Below, one piece after another: positions 54,321 to 62,153 of a stretch of 64,000 nt of DNA (within the stretch, counting starts at the first letter, position 1; each line of letters starts with the position of its first letter). The translations under genes were made by a program, and so were the position numbers. Under the pieces are notes generated by a model. That model did no database searches and was not told where the DNA came from. It saw nothing but the letters and a program-made list of their open reading frames with translations. Source of the stretch: Oerskovia flava (GTDB lineage Bacteria; Actinomycetota; Actinomycetes; Actinomycetales; Cellulomonadaceae); NCBI RefSeq assembly GCF_026163685.1, contig NZ_JAOXSR010000007.1, positions 1 through 64,000 of the forward strand, read 5' to 3'.

Positions 54321-54326
54321 TACCCT
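54321..54326 (+). promoter_or_regulatory. -10 box for the two-cysteine membrane protein
   Basis: TACCCT lies 6 nt before the GTG at 54333; a leaderless start is likely. Confidence 0.5.
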
Positions 54327-54332
54327 GGGGCC

Positions 54333-54938
54333 GTGCTCCGGACGTCGGCCCCGCGCGCGCTCATGCGCCAGCGTCGTCCTGCCGCGTCGGTCCGCGACGC
54401 CGTAGGACGGCTCGCCGGGCAGCGCCTGCGCACGGCCCGGCACCTGCTGCTGCTCGGATCCGTCCTCGCACCGGTCCTCGCGCTGGCCGTCACGTCGCTG
54501 ACGCACCTCGCCGACCGTGGTTACCTCCTCGTCCACCAGTGCGTCCCCGCCTCGGGGGCGTGGGGCTGGGTCGGGACGAACCTCGCCCTCGTGCGGCACT
54601 CCGCGGAGTGCCCCGTCGGCACGGCCGCGCTCGGCGGTGAGCCCGCGCACGCCGCGACCGTGCTCGGGGTGCTCGCGCTGCCCGTCGCGCTCGCCCACGC
54701 CGCGGCGCTGCTCGCCGGCTGGGGCGCGACCTCGGCGGTCCACCGCGCGCTCGTACGGCTGCGGGGCGTGCTGCGCACGCCGCGCCCCAGCGCGCTCGCC
54801 GACGTCCTCGTGGACGTCCCCGCGCCGGTGCGCACCACCGCTCCCGTCGCCCCGCGCGTCACGACGTGGCACCACCTCGTCCTCGCCGCTGTCCACCCGC
54901 GGCGCGGCCCGCCGTCGGGCACCCTGGCGCTCGCCTGA
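54333..54938 (+). CDS. membrane protein with two exported cysteines, unknown function
   Basis: A 201-aa protein with an Arg-rich start, two hydrophobic segments (~37-60 and ~107-130) and a ~45-residue loop between them carrying just two cysteines (C70 and C93) beside 'GWVGTNLALVRHSAE'. The basic ends suggest the loop faces outside, where the cysteines could form a disulfide. I do not recognise the family. It lies between a membrane kinase and a DsbA-like protein. Confidence 0.65.
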   Translation: MLRTSAPRALMRQRRPAASVRDAVGRLAGQRLRTARHLLLLGSVLAPVLALAVTSLTHLADRGYLLVHQCVPASGAWGWVGTNLALVRHSAECPVGTAALGGEPAHAATVLGVLALPVALAHAAALLAGWGATSAVHRALVRLRGVLRTPRPSALADVLVDVPAPVRTTAPVAPRVTTWHHLVLAAVHPRRGPPSGTLALA

Positions 54939-55042
54939 CCCCCGCTCCACGGGGTGGCGACCGCCGCCGGACCGCGCTGCCGCGCGCCGTCCCGCACCCG
55001 TGGAGCAGCACACCCGACCAGGACGCGAACGTAAGGACACCC

Positions 55043-55861
55043 ATGCCCACCGAGAAGCCCCAGTCCAAGGCGGAGCGCCGCGAGGCCGCCCGCGCCGAGG
55101 CGCTCGCACTGCGCGAGGCACAGGCCAAGCGCGACAAGCGCAGCCGGACCATCACCATCAGCGCCCTCGCCGTCGGGGTGCTCGTGCTCGTCGGCCTCGG
55201 CGCGTACATCCTCAGCCAGGCCGGCGACCCGGACCGTCCGCTCGAGGGCGTCGCGGCGCCCACCGTGGCGACGGAGAACGGTGGCATCCCCGTCGGCGCA
55301 GAGGGCGCCGCCGGCACCGACAACGGCCCGGACGCCGTCGAGGTCGGGGTCTACCTCGACTACATGTGCCCCCGCTGCGGGGAGTTCGAGGCGATCAACG
55401 GCCCGACCCTCGACGAGCTGCGCGAGGCGGGCGACATCACGCTCGTGCTGCACCCGGTCTCGATCCTGGACCGCCAGTCGAACCAGACGCAGTTCTCCAC
55501 GCGGTCGGCCGCGACGGCGGGGTTCGTCGCGGACCGCGCCCCCGAGGCGATGAACGAGTTCAACACCCTGATGTTCGCCAGCCAGCCCGGTGAGGGCTCG
55601 AGCGGGTTCACCGACGAGCAGATGGCGGACATCGCCGTGCAGGCGGGAGTGCCCCAGGACGTCGCCGACGAGATCGCGGACGGCGCGCCCATGGACGAGT
55701 TCGGCAAGTGGGCCGAGGGCGCGACGCAGGTCGCGATGTCCGAGGTCTCCGGCCCCAACGGGTTCGGCACCCCGACGGTGACGATCGACGGCGAGCGGTG
55801 GGAGGGCAACTGGGGCGACCCGACGGCGCTCGCCACCGCGATCACCGAGGCGCAGGGCTGA
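55043..55861 (+). CDS. membrane-anchored DsbA-family thiol:disulfide oxidoreductase
   Basis: A 272-aa exported thioredoxin-fold protein. A charged N-terminus (~1-34, helical/coiled-coil-like) is followed by a membrane segment (~36-57). The DsbA-like domain has active-site C-P-R-C at 109-112 ('YLDYMCPRCGEFEAIN'), an inserted helical region, and the cis-Pro strand 'GFGTPTVTIDGERW'. Such proteins oxidise or isomerise disulfides in exported proteins. An AAGGAC site precedes the ATG. Confidence 0.88.
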   Translation: MPTEKPQSKAERREAARAEALALREAQAKRDKRSRTITISALAVGVLVLVGLGAYILSQAGDPDRPLEGVAAPTVATENGGIPVGAEGAAGTDNGPDAVEVGVYLDYMCPRCGEFEAINGPTLDELREAGDITLVLHPVSILDRQSNQTQFSTRSAATAGFVADRAPEAMNEFNTLMFASQPGEGSSGFTDEQMADIAVQAGVPQDVADEIADGAPMDEFGKWAEGATQVAMSEVSGPNGFGTPTVTIDGERWEGNWGDPTALATAITEAQG

Positions 55862-55932
55862 CGCGATCGCCGAGCCGGTAGGGCTGACGGTCTGGCCCTG
55901 ACCGGTCGGGGCTCGCTGCGCGGACGAGCAGG

Positions 55933-55938
55933 TAGGCT
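55933..55938 (+). promoter_or_regulatory. -10 box for the tRNA-Thr gene
   Basis: TAGGCT lies 20 nt before the tRNA and predicts a short 5' trailer removed by RNase P. No -35 element is obvious. Confidence 0.4.
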
Positions 55939-55958
55939 TTTCCGCGCAGCGCGCCCGT

Positions 55959-56031
55959 GCCGCCTTAGCTCAGCTGGTAGAGCACTCGCCTTGTAAGCGA
56001 AAGGTCGTCGGTTCGAACCCGACAGGCGGCT
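55959..56031 (+). tRNA. trnT: tRNA-Thr (anticodon TGT)
   Basis: A 73-nt cloverleaf: acceptor GCCGCCT (55959-55965) pairs with AGGCGGC (56024-56030), D-arm tagctcagctggtagagc, anticodon stem ctcgc/gcga around loop CTTGTAA (anticodon TGT, codon ACA), and T-arm gtcgg-ttcgaac-ccgac. The discriminator is T and CCA is not encoded. ACA is a rare codon in a genome this rich in G+C. Confidence 0.95.
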
Positions 56032-56035
56032 CCGA

Positions 56036-56077
56036 CGCACGAAGGGCCCGTCTCCGCGGAGACGGGCCCTTCGTGCG
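56036..56077. terminator. bidirectional terminator after tRNA-Thr
   Basis: A near-perfect ~19-bp palindrome (arms 56036-56054 and 56059-56077) lies 5 nt after the tRNA and 20 nt from the stop of the converging GDSL gene. Confidence 0.8.
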
Positions 56078-56096
56078 CGCGGCGACGGGCGGTGGG

Positions 56097-56966
56097 CTAG
56101 CGCTCGGCGGCACCGCCGTCGGCGGCGGCGCCGAGGTCGGCGAGGGGCACCTCGGCGAGGACGGGGGCCTTCGGCACGCGTGCGTCGCCCGAGCTGGTGC
56201 CGCGGATCCGGCGCTGCACCCACGGGTACACGTGCACGCGCGCCCACTGGGCGTGCTGGCGTGCGCGGTCGAGCGCGGGCGCCGGGGGCAATGGCGTGAG
56301 CGGGTCGTCCCACGCGTCGTCGTCGGGCGTCTGGCCGAGGGCGACGAGCGCGGCCTGCGCCACCCGGCGGTGACCGTCGGGCGTGAGGTGGATGCGGTCG
56401 TCGGACCACATGCGCCAGTCGTGCAGCGACCGCATGCCCCACAGATCGAGGACGTACGCGCCGTGGCGGCGCGCGATCGACCACAGGTGGGCGTTGAACA
56501 CGCCCACCCGCTGGCGGGTGAGGCCGACCAGCGGGCTCTCGGAGGCGTCGAACCCCGTCCCGAGGAGCACGTCGGCGCCCTGGGCGCGCAGGCGCGCGAC
56601 GGCGTGCTCCAGGTTGCGCGCCAGCCGGTCGATGTCCGCGGCCGGGCGCAGGATGTCGTTGCCGCCGCCGACGAGGCTCACGAGGTCGGGACGCATCTCG
56701 AGCGCCGCGGGCACCTGCTCGGTGAGGATCGAGCGCAGGCGTCGGCCACGGATGGCGAGGTTCGCGTACTGCAGGGGCGGGGCGTCGCCGGCGGCGCGCC
56801 GGGCGGCCAGGTGCTGCGCGAGGAGGTCGGCCCAGCCGCGTTGGTGGTCCTCGTCGCCGGGGTACGGGTCCCACAGCCCCTCCGTGAAGGAGTCCCCGAT
56901 CGCTGCGTAGCTGGTCCAGCGCGGGAGGTCCGTGGTCGTCTCGGGGCGTGTCGGGAGCGTGCTCAC
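56097..56966 (-). CDS. SGNH/GDSL-family hydrolase
   Basis: A 289-aa esterase-like enzyme. Block I is G-D-S-F-T-E-G ('YAAIGDSFTEGLWDP', nucleophile Ser ~25), block III is G-G-G-N-D ('LVSLVGGGNDIL'), and block V is D-x2-H in 'WSDDRIHLTPDGHRRVA'. There is no signal peptide, so it acts in the cytoplasm or at the cell periphery; substrate unknown. The C-terminal ~60 residues are an Ala/Asp-rich extension. The GTG lies 6 nt after CACAAT. Confidence 0.88.
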   Translation of the reverse strand: MSTLPTRPETTTDLPRWTSYAAIGDSFTEGLWDPYPGDEDHQRGWADLLAQHLAARRAAGDAPPLQYANLAIRGRRLRSILTEQVPAALEMRPDLVSLVGGGNDILRPAADIDRLARNLEHAVARLRAQGADVLLGTGFDASESPLVGLTRQRVGVFNAHLWSIARRHGAYVLDLWGMRSLHDWRMWSDDRIHLTPDGHRRVAQAALVALGQTPDDDAWDDPLTPLPPAPALDRARQHAQWARVHVYPWVQRRIRGTSSGDARVPKAPVLAEVPLADLGAAADGGAAER

Positions 56967-56972
56967 TCGTCC

Positions 56973-56978
56973 ATTGTG
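56973..56978 (-). promoter_or_regulatory. -10-like box for the GDSL hydrolase gene
   Basis: CACAAT on the minus strand lies 6 nt before the GTG at 56966, consistent with a leaderless start. Confidence 0.35.
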
Positions 56979-57001
56979 GCCCGGGAGCAGACATCCGCTC
57001 G

Positions 57002-57745
57002 TCAGGTGGTCGGCAGGCGCCAGTCCACCGGCTCCGCGCCCTGGGCGACGAGCAGCTCGTTGACCCGGGAGAACGGCCGTGAGCCGAAGAACCCACGGCG
57101 CGCCGACAAAGGGCTCGGGTGGGCACTGGCGACGACCGGCGTGTCGCCGAGCAGCGGCCGCAGCGTCCCGGCGTCGCGGCCCCACAGGATCGCCACGAGC
57201 GGGGCGTCGCGCGCCACGAGGGCGCGGATCGCCGCCTCGGTGATCTCCTCCCAGCCGTGCCCGCGGTGCGAGCCCGACTCGCCGGGGCGCACGGTGAGGA
57301 CCCTGTTGAGGAGCATGACGCCCTGGTCGCTCCACGCCGAGAGGTCTCCGTTCGCGGGGGTCGGGGCGCCGACGTCGGTCCCCAGCTCCGCGAAGATGTT
57401 CTGCAGCGAGCGCGGCACGGGCCGCACGTGCGGCTGGACGGAGAAGGACAGCCCCATGGGGTGCCCGGGCGTCGGGTAGGGGTCCTGCCCGACGACGAGC
57501 ACCCGCACCTGGGCGAGGGGCCGGGCGAAGGCCCGCAGGACGTCGTCGGGCGCCGGCAGGTACTCGCGGCCGGCACGGACCTCGGCACGCAGGAAGTCGC
57601 CCGTGGTGCGCAGCACGCCCTCGACCGGGGTGAGTGCCTCGGCCCAGTCCGCCGCCATGAGGTCGGTCAGGGGCCGTCGAGCGCTCGCGGGCCCGTCGTG
57701 CGGACCGTCGGCGGCTGGGTTCGTGGTGGTGTCCGTCCCGTTCAC
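57002..57745 (-). CDS. ung: uracil-DNA glycosylase
   Basis: A 247-aa family 1 UDG that excises uracil from DNA, important in a high-G+C genome prone to cytosine deamination. The water-activating loop is G-Q-D-P-Y-P (~86-91, Asp ~88), the Pro-rich loop is '[12 protein letters not shown]' and the Leu-intercalation loop is H-P-S-P-L-S. An extra ~25 hydrophilic residues precede the fold. The GTG lies 7 nt after TAACCT, so the transcript is probably leaderless. Confidence 0.95.
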   Translation of the reverse strand: MNGTDTTTNPAADGPHDGPASARRPLTDLMAADWAEALTPVEGVLRTTGDFLRAEVRAGREYLPAPDDVLRAFARPLAQVRVLVVGQDPYPTPGHPMGLSFSVQPHVRPVPRSLQNIFAELGTDVGAPTPANGDLSAWSDQGVMLLNRVLTVRPGESGSHRGHGWEEITEAAIRALVARDAPLVAILWGRDAGTLRPLLGDTPVVASAHPSPLSARRGFFGSRPFSRVNELLVAQGAEPVDWRLPTT

Positions 57746-57752
57746 GACGCCG

Positions 57753-57758
57753 AGGTTA
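57753..57758 (-). promoter_or_regulatory. -10 box for ung
   Basis: TAACCT on the minus strand lies 7 nt before the ung GTG at 57745. Confidence 0.5.
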
Positions 57759-57798
57759 CGTCAGGGTGCGCCTGCATGACACGGGTGTAGTTCGCACG

Positions 57799-57804
57799 TA
57801 ACCT
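57799..57804 (+). promoter_or_regulatory. -10 box for the DUF3263 gene
   Basis: TAACCT predicts a start near 57811 and a ~50-nt leader with a GAGGAG ribosome binding site before the ATG at 57863. It is divergent from the ung promoter, only 41 nt away. Confidence 0.45.
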
Positions 57805-57862
57805 GGTGTCCGACCCCGGCCCGTCGGGTGACGGGCACGCGGACCGAGCGCGAGGAGTGGTG

Positions 57863-58165
57863 ATGACCGAGGCAGCAGCCCACGTCGAGGACGTCGCGGG
57901 CTCCCCGGACCCCGGCTCCCGGCTCTCGGAGCGGGACCAGCAGATCCTGGCCTTCGAGCGGCAGTGGTGGAAGTACGCCGGCGCCAAGGAGCAGGCCGTC
58001 AAGGATCTCTTCGACATGTCCGCCACCCGGTACTACCAGGCGCTCAACGCGCTCATCGACTCGCAGGCGGCGCTCGAGCACGACCCGATGCTGGTCAAGA
58101 GGCTGCGGCGGATGCGATCGACCCGTCAGCGGGCCCGCTCCGCGCGCCGTCTCGGTGGTCTCTGA
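57863..58165 (+). CDS. DUF3263 protein
   Basis: A 100-aa actinobacterial DUF3263 protein: 'LSERDQQILAFERQWWKYAGAKEQAVKDLFDMSATRYYQALNALIDSQAALEHDPMLVKRLRR'. The helical core resembles a helix-turn-helix of the sigma-region type ('AVKDLFDMSATRYYQAL'), so DNA binding is plausible. It matches the Rv0430 position just before a VirR/LytR_C gene. A longer in-frame GTG at 57806 would start inside the predicted promoter. Confidence 0.8.
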   Translation: MTEAAAHVEDVAGSPDPGSRLSERDQQILAFERQWWKYAGAKEQAVKDLFDMSATRYYQALNALIDSQAALEHDPMLVKRLRRMRSTRQRARSARRLGGL

Positions 58166-58258
58166 ACCGACCACTGAACCGCCCTCGGTGCTCCCCGACG
58201 GACCACCGAGATCGATCCGCACCGCCCCGCACGCTTTAGCGACGGCGGGCAGCCGGGC

Positions 58259-58264
58259 TACCCT
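58259..58264 (+). promoter_or_regulatory. -10 box for the LytR_C gene
   Basis: TACCCT lies 6 nt before the GTG at 58271; a leaderless start is likely. Confidence 0.5.
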
Positions 58265-58270
58265 GTCGCC

Positions 58271-58939
58271 GTGACCAAGAGCCAATACCCCTACGCGCCC
58301 GACGAGTTCGACGTCCCCGCGCCGGAGGGGGCACCGGTCGGAGTCCACCGCACACCGCGCAGCCGCTGGAGCAAGACGTGGCCGTTCCTGGTCGTCGCCG
58401 TGGTGTTCGCCGGCCTCGCGCTGGGTGGAGTCTCCCTGCTCTCGCGCGGCGACTCCCCGCCGCCGGTCGCCGAGACGCCCACCTCGCAGGAGCCCACCGA
58501 GCCGACCGACGGTGAGGATGCCGACGGCGCCGGGGACGAGGGCGCCGGCGACGTCGACGGTGAGACCGAGGGCTCCGAGGAGGGCGCCGAGACCGAGGGG
58601 TCGGAGGAGGGCGCCGAGGAGGGCACCGAGGACGAGTCGACCGACGAGCCCACGGGCGACGTCGACCTGACGCTGGGCGTGCGGGTGCTCAACGGTGCGG
58701 GTGTCGACGGCCTCGCCGGCGCCGGGTCGGACGTGCTCACGGAGGCCGGCTTCACGTCGGTGGAGGCGGTGACCTACGAGGGCGAGGCGCTCCCGGCGAG
58801 CGCCGTCTGGTACCAGGGTGCGGAGAACGAGGACACGGCCCGCGAGATCGCCCGCCTGCTGGGGATCAGCGCCGTCGAGGAGGTCTCGCCGCTACGCGCT
58901 CCCGTGGCCGTGATCTTCATGACGGACTTCCGGTCCTGA
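58271..58939 (+). CDS. LytR C-terminal domain membrane protein (VirR-like)
   Basis: A 222-aa protein: cytoplasmic start (~1-35), one membrane segment (~37-57), a very acidic Glu/Gly/Asp spacer (~65-130, with imperfect E-G-S-E-E-G-A-E repeats), and a C-terminal LytR_C domain ('LTLGVRVLNGAGVDGLAGAGSDVLTEAGF...TAREIARLLGISAVEEV'). The domain plan and the DUF3263 neighbour match VirR (Rv0431), which affects cell-wall organisation and vesicle release in mycobacteria. The acidic spacer is an obvious difference to check. Confidence 0.82.
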   Translation: MTKSQYPYAPDEFDVPAPEGAPVGVHRTPRSRWSKTWPFLVVAVVFAGLALGGVSLLSRGDSPPPVAETPTSQEPTEPTDGEDADGAGDEGAGDVDGETEGSEEGAETEGSEEGAEEGTEDESTDEPTGDVDLTLGVRVLNGAGVDGLAGAGSDVLTEAGFTSVEAVTYEGEALPASAVWYQGAENEDTAREIARLLGISAVEEVSPLRAPVAVIFMTDFRS

Positions 58940-59021
58940 GCGCACCGCTCGCGCGGTGGCCCCTGCGGGCCGCGCCGCACTAGGCTCGAGGACCAGCGTC
59001 CGGAGACCCGGGAGGTGGCGC

Positions 59022-60515
59022 ATGAGCGAGACGGTCGACGCCGTCGTCGTCGGATCGGGCCCGAACGGGCTCGCCGCCGCCGTCACGCTCGCGCGCGCCG
59101 GTCTGACGGTCCGGGTGCTGGAAGCCCAGCCCACTGTGGGCGGTGGCGCCCGCACCCTCGACCTCGGCCTGGCCGACGGGATCGAGCACGACATCTGCTC
59201 GGCGGTGCACCCGCTGGCGTGGGCGTCGCCCTTCTTCGAGGCGTTCGACCTCAGGGCCCGCGGGGTCGACCTGCTCGTCCCGGAGATCTCGTTCGCGCAG
59301 CCGCTCGACGAGGGCAGGGCGGGGATCGCCTACCACTCGGTCGAGCGGACCGCGGAGCGGATCGGCGGGCCCGACGGCGCGGCGTGGTCGGCGCTGCTCG
59401 GTCCGTTCTCGCGGAGCTGGCGGGAGGTCGTGGCGCTCGCGCTGGGTGACAAGCGCAGCATCCCGTCGGGCCTCGTGCCGGGCGGCCTGACGACGGCGGC
59501 ACGGTTCGGCGCGGCGGTGCTCGAGCAGGGCACGCGTGCGTGGAACCGGCGGTTCGCCGGGGACGAGGCCGCGGCGCTGCTGACCGGGGTCGCGGCGCAC
59601 GCGATCACCCCGCTCCCGTCGCTCGGCGGGGCCGGGACCGCGCTGCTGCTCGGGTCGCTCGCGCACGCCGAGGGCGGGTGGCCGATCCCGCGCGGCGGGT
59701 CGGGGGCGATCGTCGCCGCGCTGGTCGCGGACCTCCTCGCCCACGGGGGCGAGGTCGTCACCGACCACCCGGTGCGCACCCGCCGGGACCTGCCGCCGGC
59801 GCGGGCGTACCTCTTCGACACCACCCCGCGCGCGGTGCTGGAGGTCTTCGGTGAGCGGGTGCCGACGAAGGCGGCCCAGGCGCTCGCGCGCTTCCGGTAC
59901 GGCAACGCGGCCGCCAAGGTCGACTTCGTCCTGTCCGGCCCGGTGCCCTGGGCCGAGCCCGAGGTCGGCCGCGCGGGCACGGTGCACGTCGGTGGGAGCC
60001 GCGCGCAGATGGCGGCGGCCGAGGCCGCCGTCGCGGCCGGGCGCCACGCCGGGCGCCCGCTCGTGCTCGTGAGCGACCCGACCGTCGTCGACCCGAGCCG
60101 AGGGTCGGGCGGCCTGCGGCCGCTGTGGAGCTACGCGCACGTACCCGCCGGCTCGACGGTCGACGTCACCGAGGCCGTGACGGCGCAGATCGAGCGCTTC
60201 GCGCCGGGGTTCCGGGACGTCGTCGTCTCCTCGCGGTGTGTGCCCGCGGCGCACATGAGCGAGCACAACGCGAACTACGTGGGCGGCGACATCGCCGCCG
60301 GTGCGGTGACGATGTGGCAGATGGTGGCCCGACCGAGCCTGCGCCGGGACCCGTACGACACGGGTGTCGACGGCGTGTACCTGTGCTCGGCGTCGACCCC
60401 GCCCGGCCCGGGGGTCCACGGCCTGGGCGGGTGGAACGCGGCCCGTCGTGTGCTGCGCCGGGAGTTCGACCTCCGCTCCGAGCCGTCCCTCGCCCCACCG
60501 CCCCCGCCGAGGTAG
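59022..60515 (+). CDS. FAD-dependent phytoene-dehydrogenase-like oxidoreductase
   Basis: A 497-aa NAD(P)/FAD flavoprotein of the phytoene desaturase/amine-oxidase superfamily. The N-terminal dinucleotide motif is 'AVVVGSGPNGLAAAVTLARAGLTVRVLEAQPTVGGGART' (~7-45), and the C-terminal FAD segment is 'YLCSASTPPGPGVHGLGGWNAARRVL'. It is not near carotenoid genes, so substrate is unknown. A GGGAGGTGG site and a TAGGCT box (58982-58987) precede the ATG. The final Pro-rich residues and the TAG stop lie inside a REP-like repeat. Confidence 0.87.
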   Translation: MSETVDAVVVGSGPNGLAAAVTLARAGLTVRVLEAQPTVGGGARTLDLGLADGIEHDICSAVHPLAWASPFFEAFDLRARGVDLLVPEISFAQPLDEGRAGIAYHSVERTAERIGGPDGAAWSALLGPFSRSWREVVALALGDKRSIPSGLVPGGLTTAARFGAAVLEQGTRAWNRRFAGDEAAALLTGVAAHAITPLPSLGGAGTALLLGSLAHAEGGWPIPRGGSGAIVAALVADLLAHGGEVVTDHPVRTRRDLPPARAYLFDTTPRAVLEVFGERVPTKAAQALARFRYGNAAAKVDFVLSGPVPWAEPEVGRAGTVHVGGSRAQMAAAEAAVAAGRHAGRPLVLVSDPTVVDPSRGSGGLRPLWSYAHVPAGSTVDVTEAVTAQIERFAPGFRDVVVSSRCVPAAHMSEHNANYVGGDIAAGAVTMWQMVARPSLRRDPYDTGVDGVYLCSASTPPGPGVHGLGGWNAARRVLRREFDLRSEPSLAPPPPPR

Positions 60516-60590
60516 AACTCCTGTCGCCGAGGTAGAGCTCCTGTGCGTGACCGGGGTTCTACCTCGACGACAGGGGTTCTACCTCGCGGC
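60506..60590. repeat. REP-like nested inverted repeat
   Basis: Two direct copies of gccgaggtaga(a/g)ctcctgt (60506-60524 and 60526-60544) are followed by two inverted copies built on ggggttctacctcg (60553-60566 and 60573-60586). The outer copies (60506-60524 with 60572-60590) pair almost perfectly, and so can the inner two. The TAG in the first copy (60513-60515) is the stop of the upstream FAD gene, and the CTA in the last copy (60579-60581) is the stop of the converging glycosidase gene. It may also act as a bidirectional terminator. Confidence 0.75.
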
Positions 60591-62030
60591 GTCCAGCTCG
60601 ACCAGGGTGAGCACGACGACCGCCGACGTCCAGGCGAGCGGCGCGACCGCCGCCGGCGAGCCGTCCGCGAGGACCTTCTCCGGCAGCGCGCCGGACGTGG
60701 TGCGGTGCTCCTCGAGCCAGTGCAGCGCGGCGCCCGCGATCTCGGGGTGGCCGTTCGACGCCGCGGCGAGCGCGTAGAGCGACGTCTGCGGCGTCCAGGA
60801 GATCCCGTCCTCACGCCAGCCCGCGCCGGGGGCGAGGCCACCCGCCGGTCGCAGCATCGGTGTGGCCGAGGCGGTCCAGGCCTCGGGCGCCCCGGCGAGC
60901 GCCTCGGGCTGGAACGGCGGCAGCACGAACGCGGTCGCGGCGTCCTGCGGCCCGCCCGTCGCGTGGCGGGAGTACTCCGGCCCGAACGTCGCCTCGACCG
61001 CCGACCGCAGGCGCTGCGCCGCGACGCGCGCGCGGGCCGCGCGGTCCGCGGCTCGCAGCTCGGCGGTCGGGGAACGCCAGTCGACGGTGGGGTAGAGGGC
61101 GGCCGCGGCCTCGAGCCCGGCGAGCAGCGGCGCGGCGGTACCCAGGGTGAGCACCTCCTCGTCGACCTCCCAGTAGTCGCTGGACACCGGCGGCAGACCG
61201 CTGGGCGTGTCGACGAGGTCGAGGACGTGGTCGGTGCTGGCGTCGAGCAGGGGAGCGAGCCCGCGCGCGACGGCGTCCCGTCGCGCCGGGTCGCCGATCT
61301 CGTCGAGGAGCACGCCCACGGACCACAGCGCCCACCCGTTGCCGTCGGACTGCAGGCCGCGGTCGTCGGGGACGCCCGACCCGTCGGGCAGGTAGCGCGC
61401 GTGGAAGGAGCCGTCGTCCTCCTGGACCTCCTGCAGGAACGTCAGGACCCGCACCGCGTCCTCGACGTGCCCGGTCCGGGCGTAGGCGGCCGCCACGAAG
61501 GAGCTGTCGCGAGGCCACACGTACCGCCAGTACGGCGACGGCGCCGCGAGCGAGGCGCCGTTCGGCAGCGTGAGGGCGTGCATGTCGAGCAGCGCGGAGA
61601 CCCCCAGCTCCTCGAACCCGCCGCCCCGGCCGGGGGTCTCGCCCTCGGCGAGCCAGTCCTGCGACGCGCGGGCGGCGTCGTGGGCGGCGTCGGCGTCGGC
61701 GAGCGTGGTGGTCCGCGTCGTCGGGCCGGCGACGTGGGCGAGGCGTGTGCCGTCGTCGTCCCCCCACTCGATCCCCGCGGCGAACAGGGCCGGGTCGAGG
61801 GCGTCCGGGTCGAGCACCCGGCTCCCGTCGAGGTAGGTGACGCCGCCCCCCGGCGGGACCTGCAGGAGGGTGCCGTCCGCGGTCAGGGCCACACCGTCCT
61901 GGTAGAGGTCGATGTGCTCGCCGGGCTCCGCCGGGGGAGCCACGCCGGCGCCCGAGGCGAGCAGCGTCGCGGGCAGCGCGACGGCGAGCCCGACGGCGAC
62001 GTACCGCCACCTCGATGTTGCGCGGATCAC
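60579..62030 (-). CDS. secreted GH15-like glycoside hydrolase
   Basis: A 483-aa (alpha/alpha)6-barrel protein like glucoamylase/glucodextranase (GH15). A signal peptide (~1-30, 'GLAVALPATLLASGAGVAPP') suggests secretion. Barrel signatures are 'SPYWRYVWPRDSSFVAAAYARTG', 'DGNGWALWSVGVLLDE', 'SSDYWEVDEEVLTLGTAAPLLAG' (candidate acid Glu) and 'TSGALPEKVLADGSPAAVAPLAWTSA' (candidate base Glu). Substrate is unknown, probably an alpha-glucan. The GTG lies 6 nt after TAGGAT, so the transcript is probably leaderless. Confidence 0.82.
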   Translation of the reverse strand: MIRATSRWRYVAVGLAVALPATLLASGAGVAPPAEPGEHIDLYQDGVALTADGTLLQVPPGGGVTYLDGSRVLDPDALDPALFAAGIEWGDDDGTRLAHVAGPTTRTTTLADADAAHDAARASQDWLAEGETPGRGGGFEELGVSALLDMHALTLPNGASLAAPSPYWRYVWPRDSSFVAAAYARTGHVEDAVRVLTFLQEVQEDDGSFHARYLPDGSGVPDDRGLQSDGNGWALWSVGVLLDEIGDPARRDAVARGLAPLLDASTDHVLDLVDTPSGLPPVSSDYWEVDEEVLTLGTAAPLLAGLEAAAALYPTVDWRSPTAELRAADRAARARVAAQRLRSAVEATFGPEYSRHATGGPQDAATAFVLPPFQPEALAGAPEAWTASATPMLRPAGGLAPGAGWREDGISWTPQTSLYALAAASNGHPEIAGAALHWLEEHRTTSGALPEKVLADGSPAAVAPLAWTSAVVVLTLVELDAAR

Positions 62031-62036
62031 ACGGGC

Positions 62037-62042
62037 ATCCTA
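62037..62042 (-). promoter_or_regulatory. -10 box for the GH15-like gene
   Basis: TAGGAT on the minus strand lies 6 nt before the GTG at 62030. Confidence 0.5.
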
Positions 62043-62118
62043 GATGCCGCACACGGGCGGCCGGTGCGCGCCCTGCGGTGCAGCCGTTCTTCGCTGCGCG
62101 CGATACCGGCGGTCGCGC

Positions 62119-62145
62119 CTTGCACTCTCAGGGGGAGAGTGCCAA
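62119..62145 (+). promoter_or_regulatory. CIRCE operator 1 (HrcA site) of groEL
   Basis: CTTGCACTC, nine bases, then GAGTGCCAA: close to the CIRCE consensus TTAGCACTC-N9-GAGTGCTAA. A TTGCAC -35 hexamer (62120-62125) lies inside the left arm, so HrcA binding would block RNA polymerase. Confidence 0.85.
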
Positions 62146-62149
62146 TAAT
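62120..62149 (+). promoter_or_regulatory. groEL promoter
   Basis: TTGCAC (62120-62125), an 18-nt spacer and AATAAT (62144-62149) form a sigma-A-like promoter interleaved with CIRCE 1. It predicts a start near 62156, within CIRCE 2, and a ~155-nt leader. Confidence 0.5.
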
Positions 62150-62153
62150 GGCG

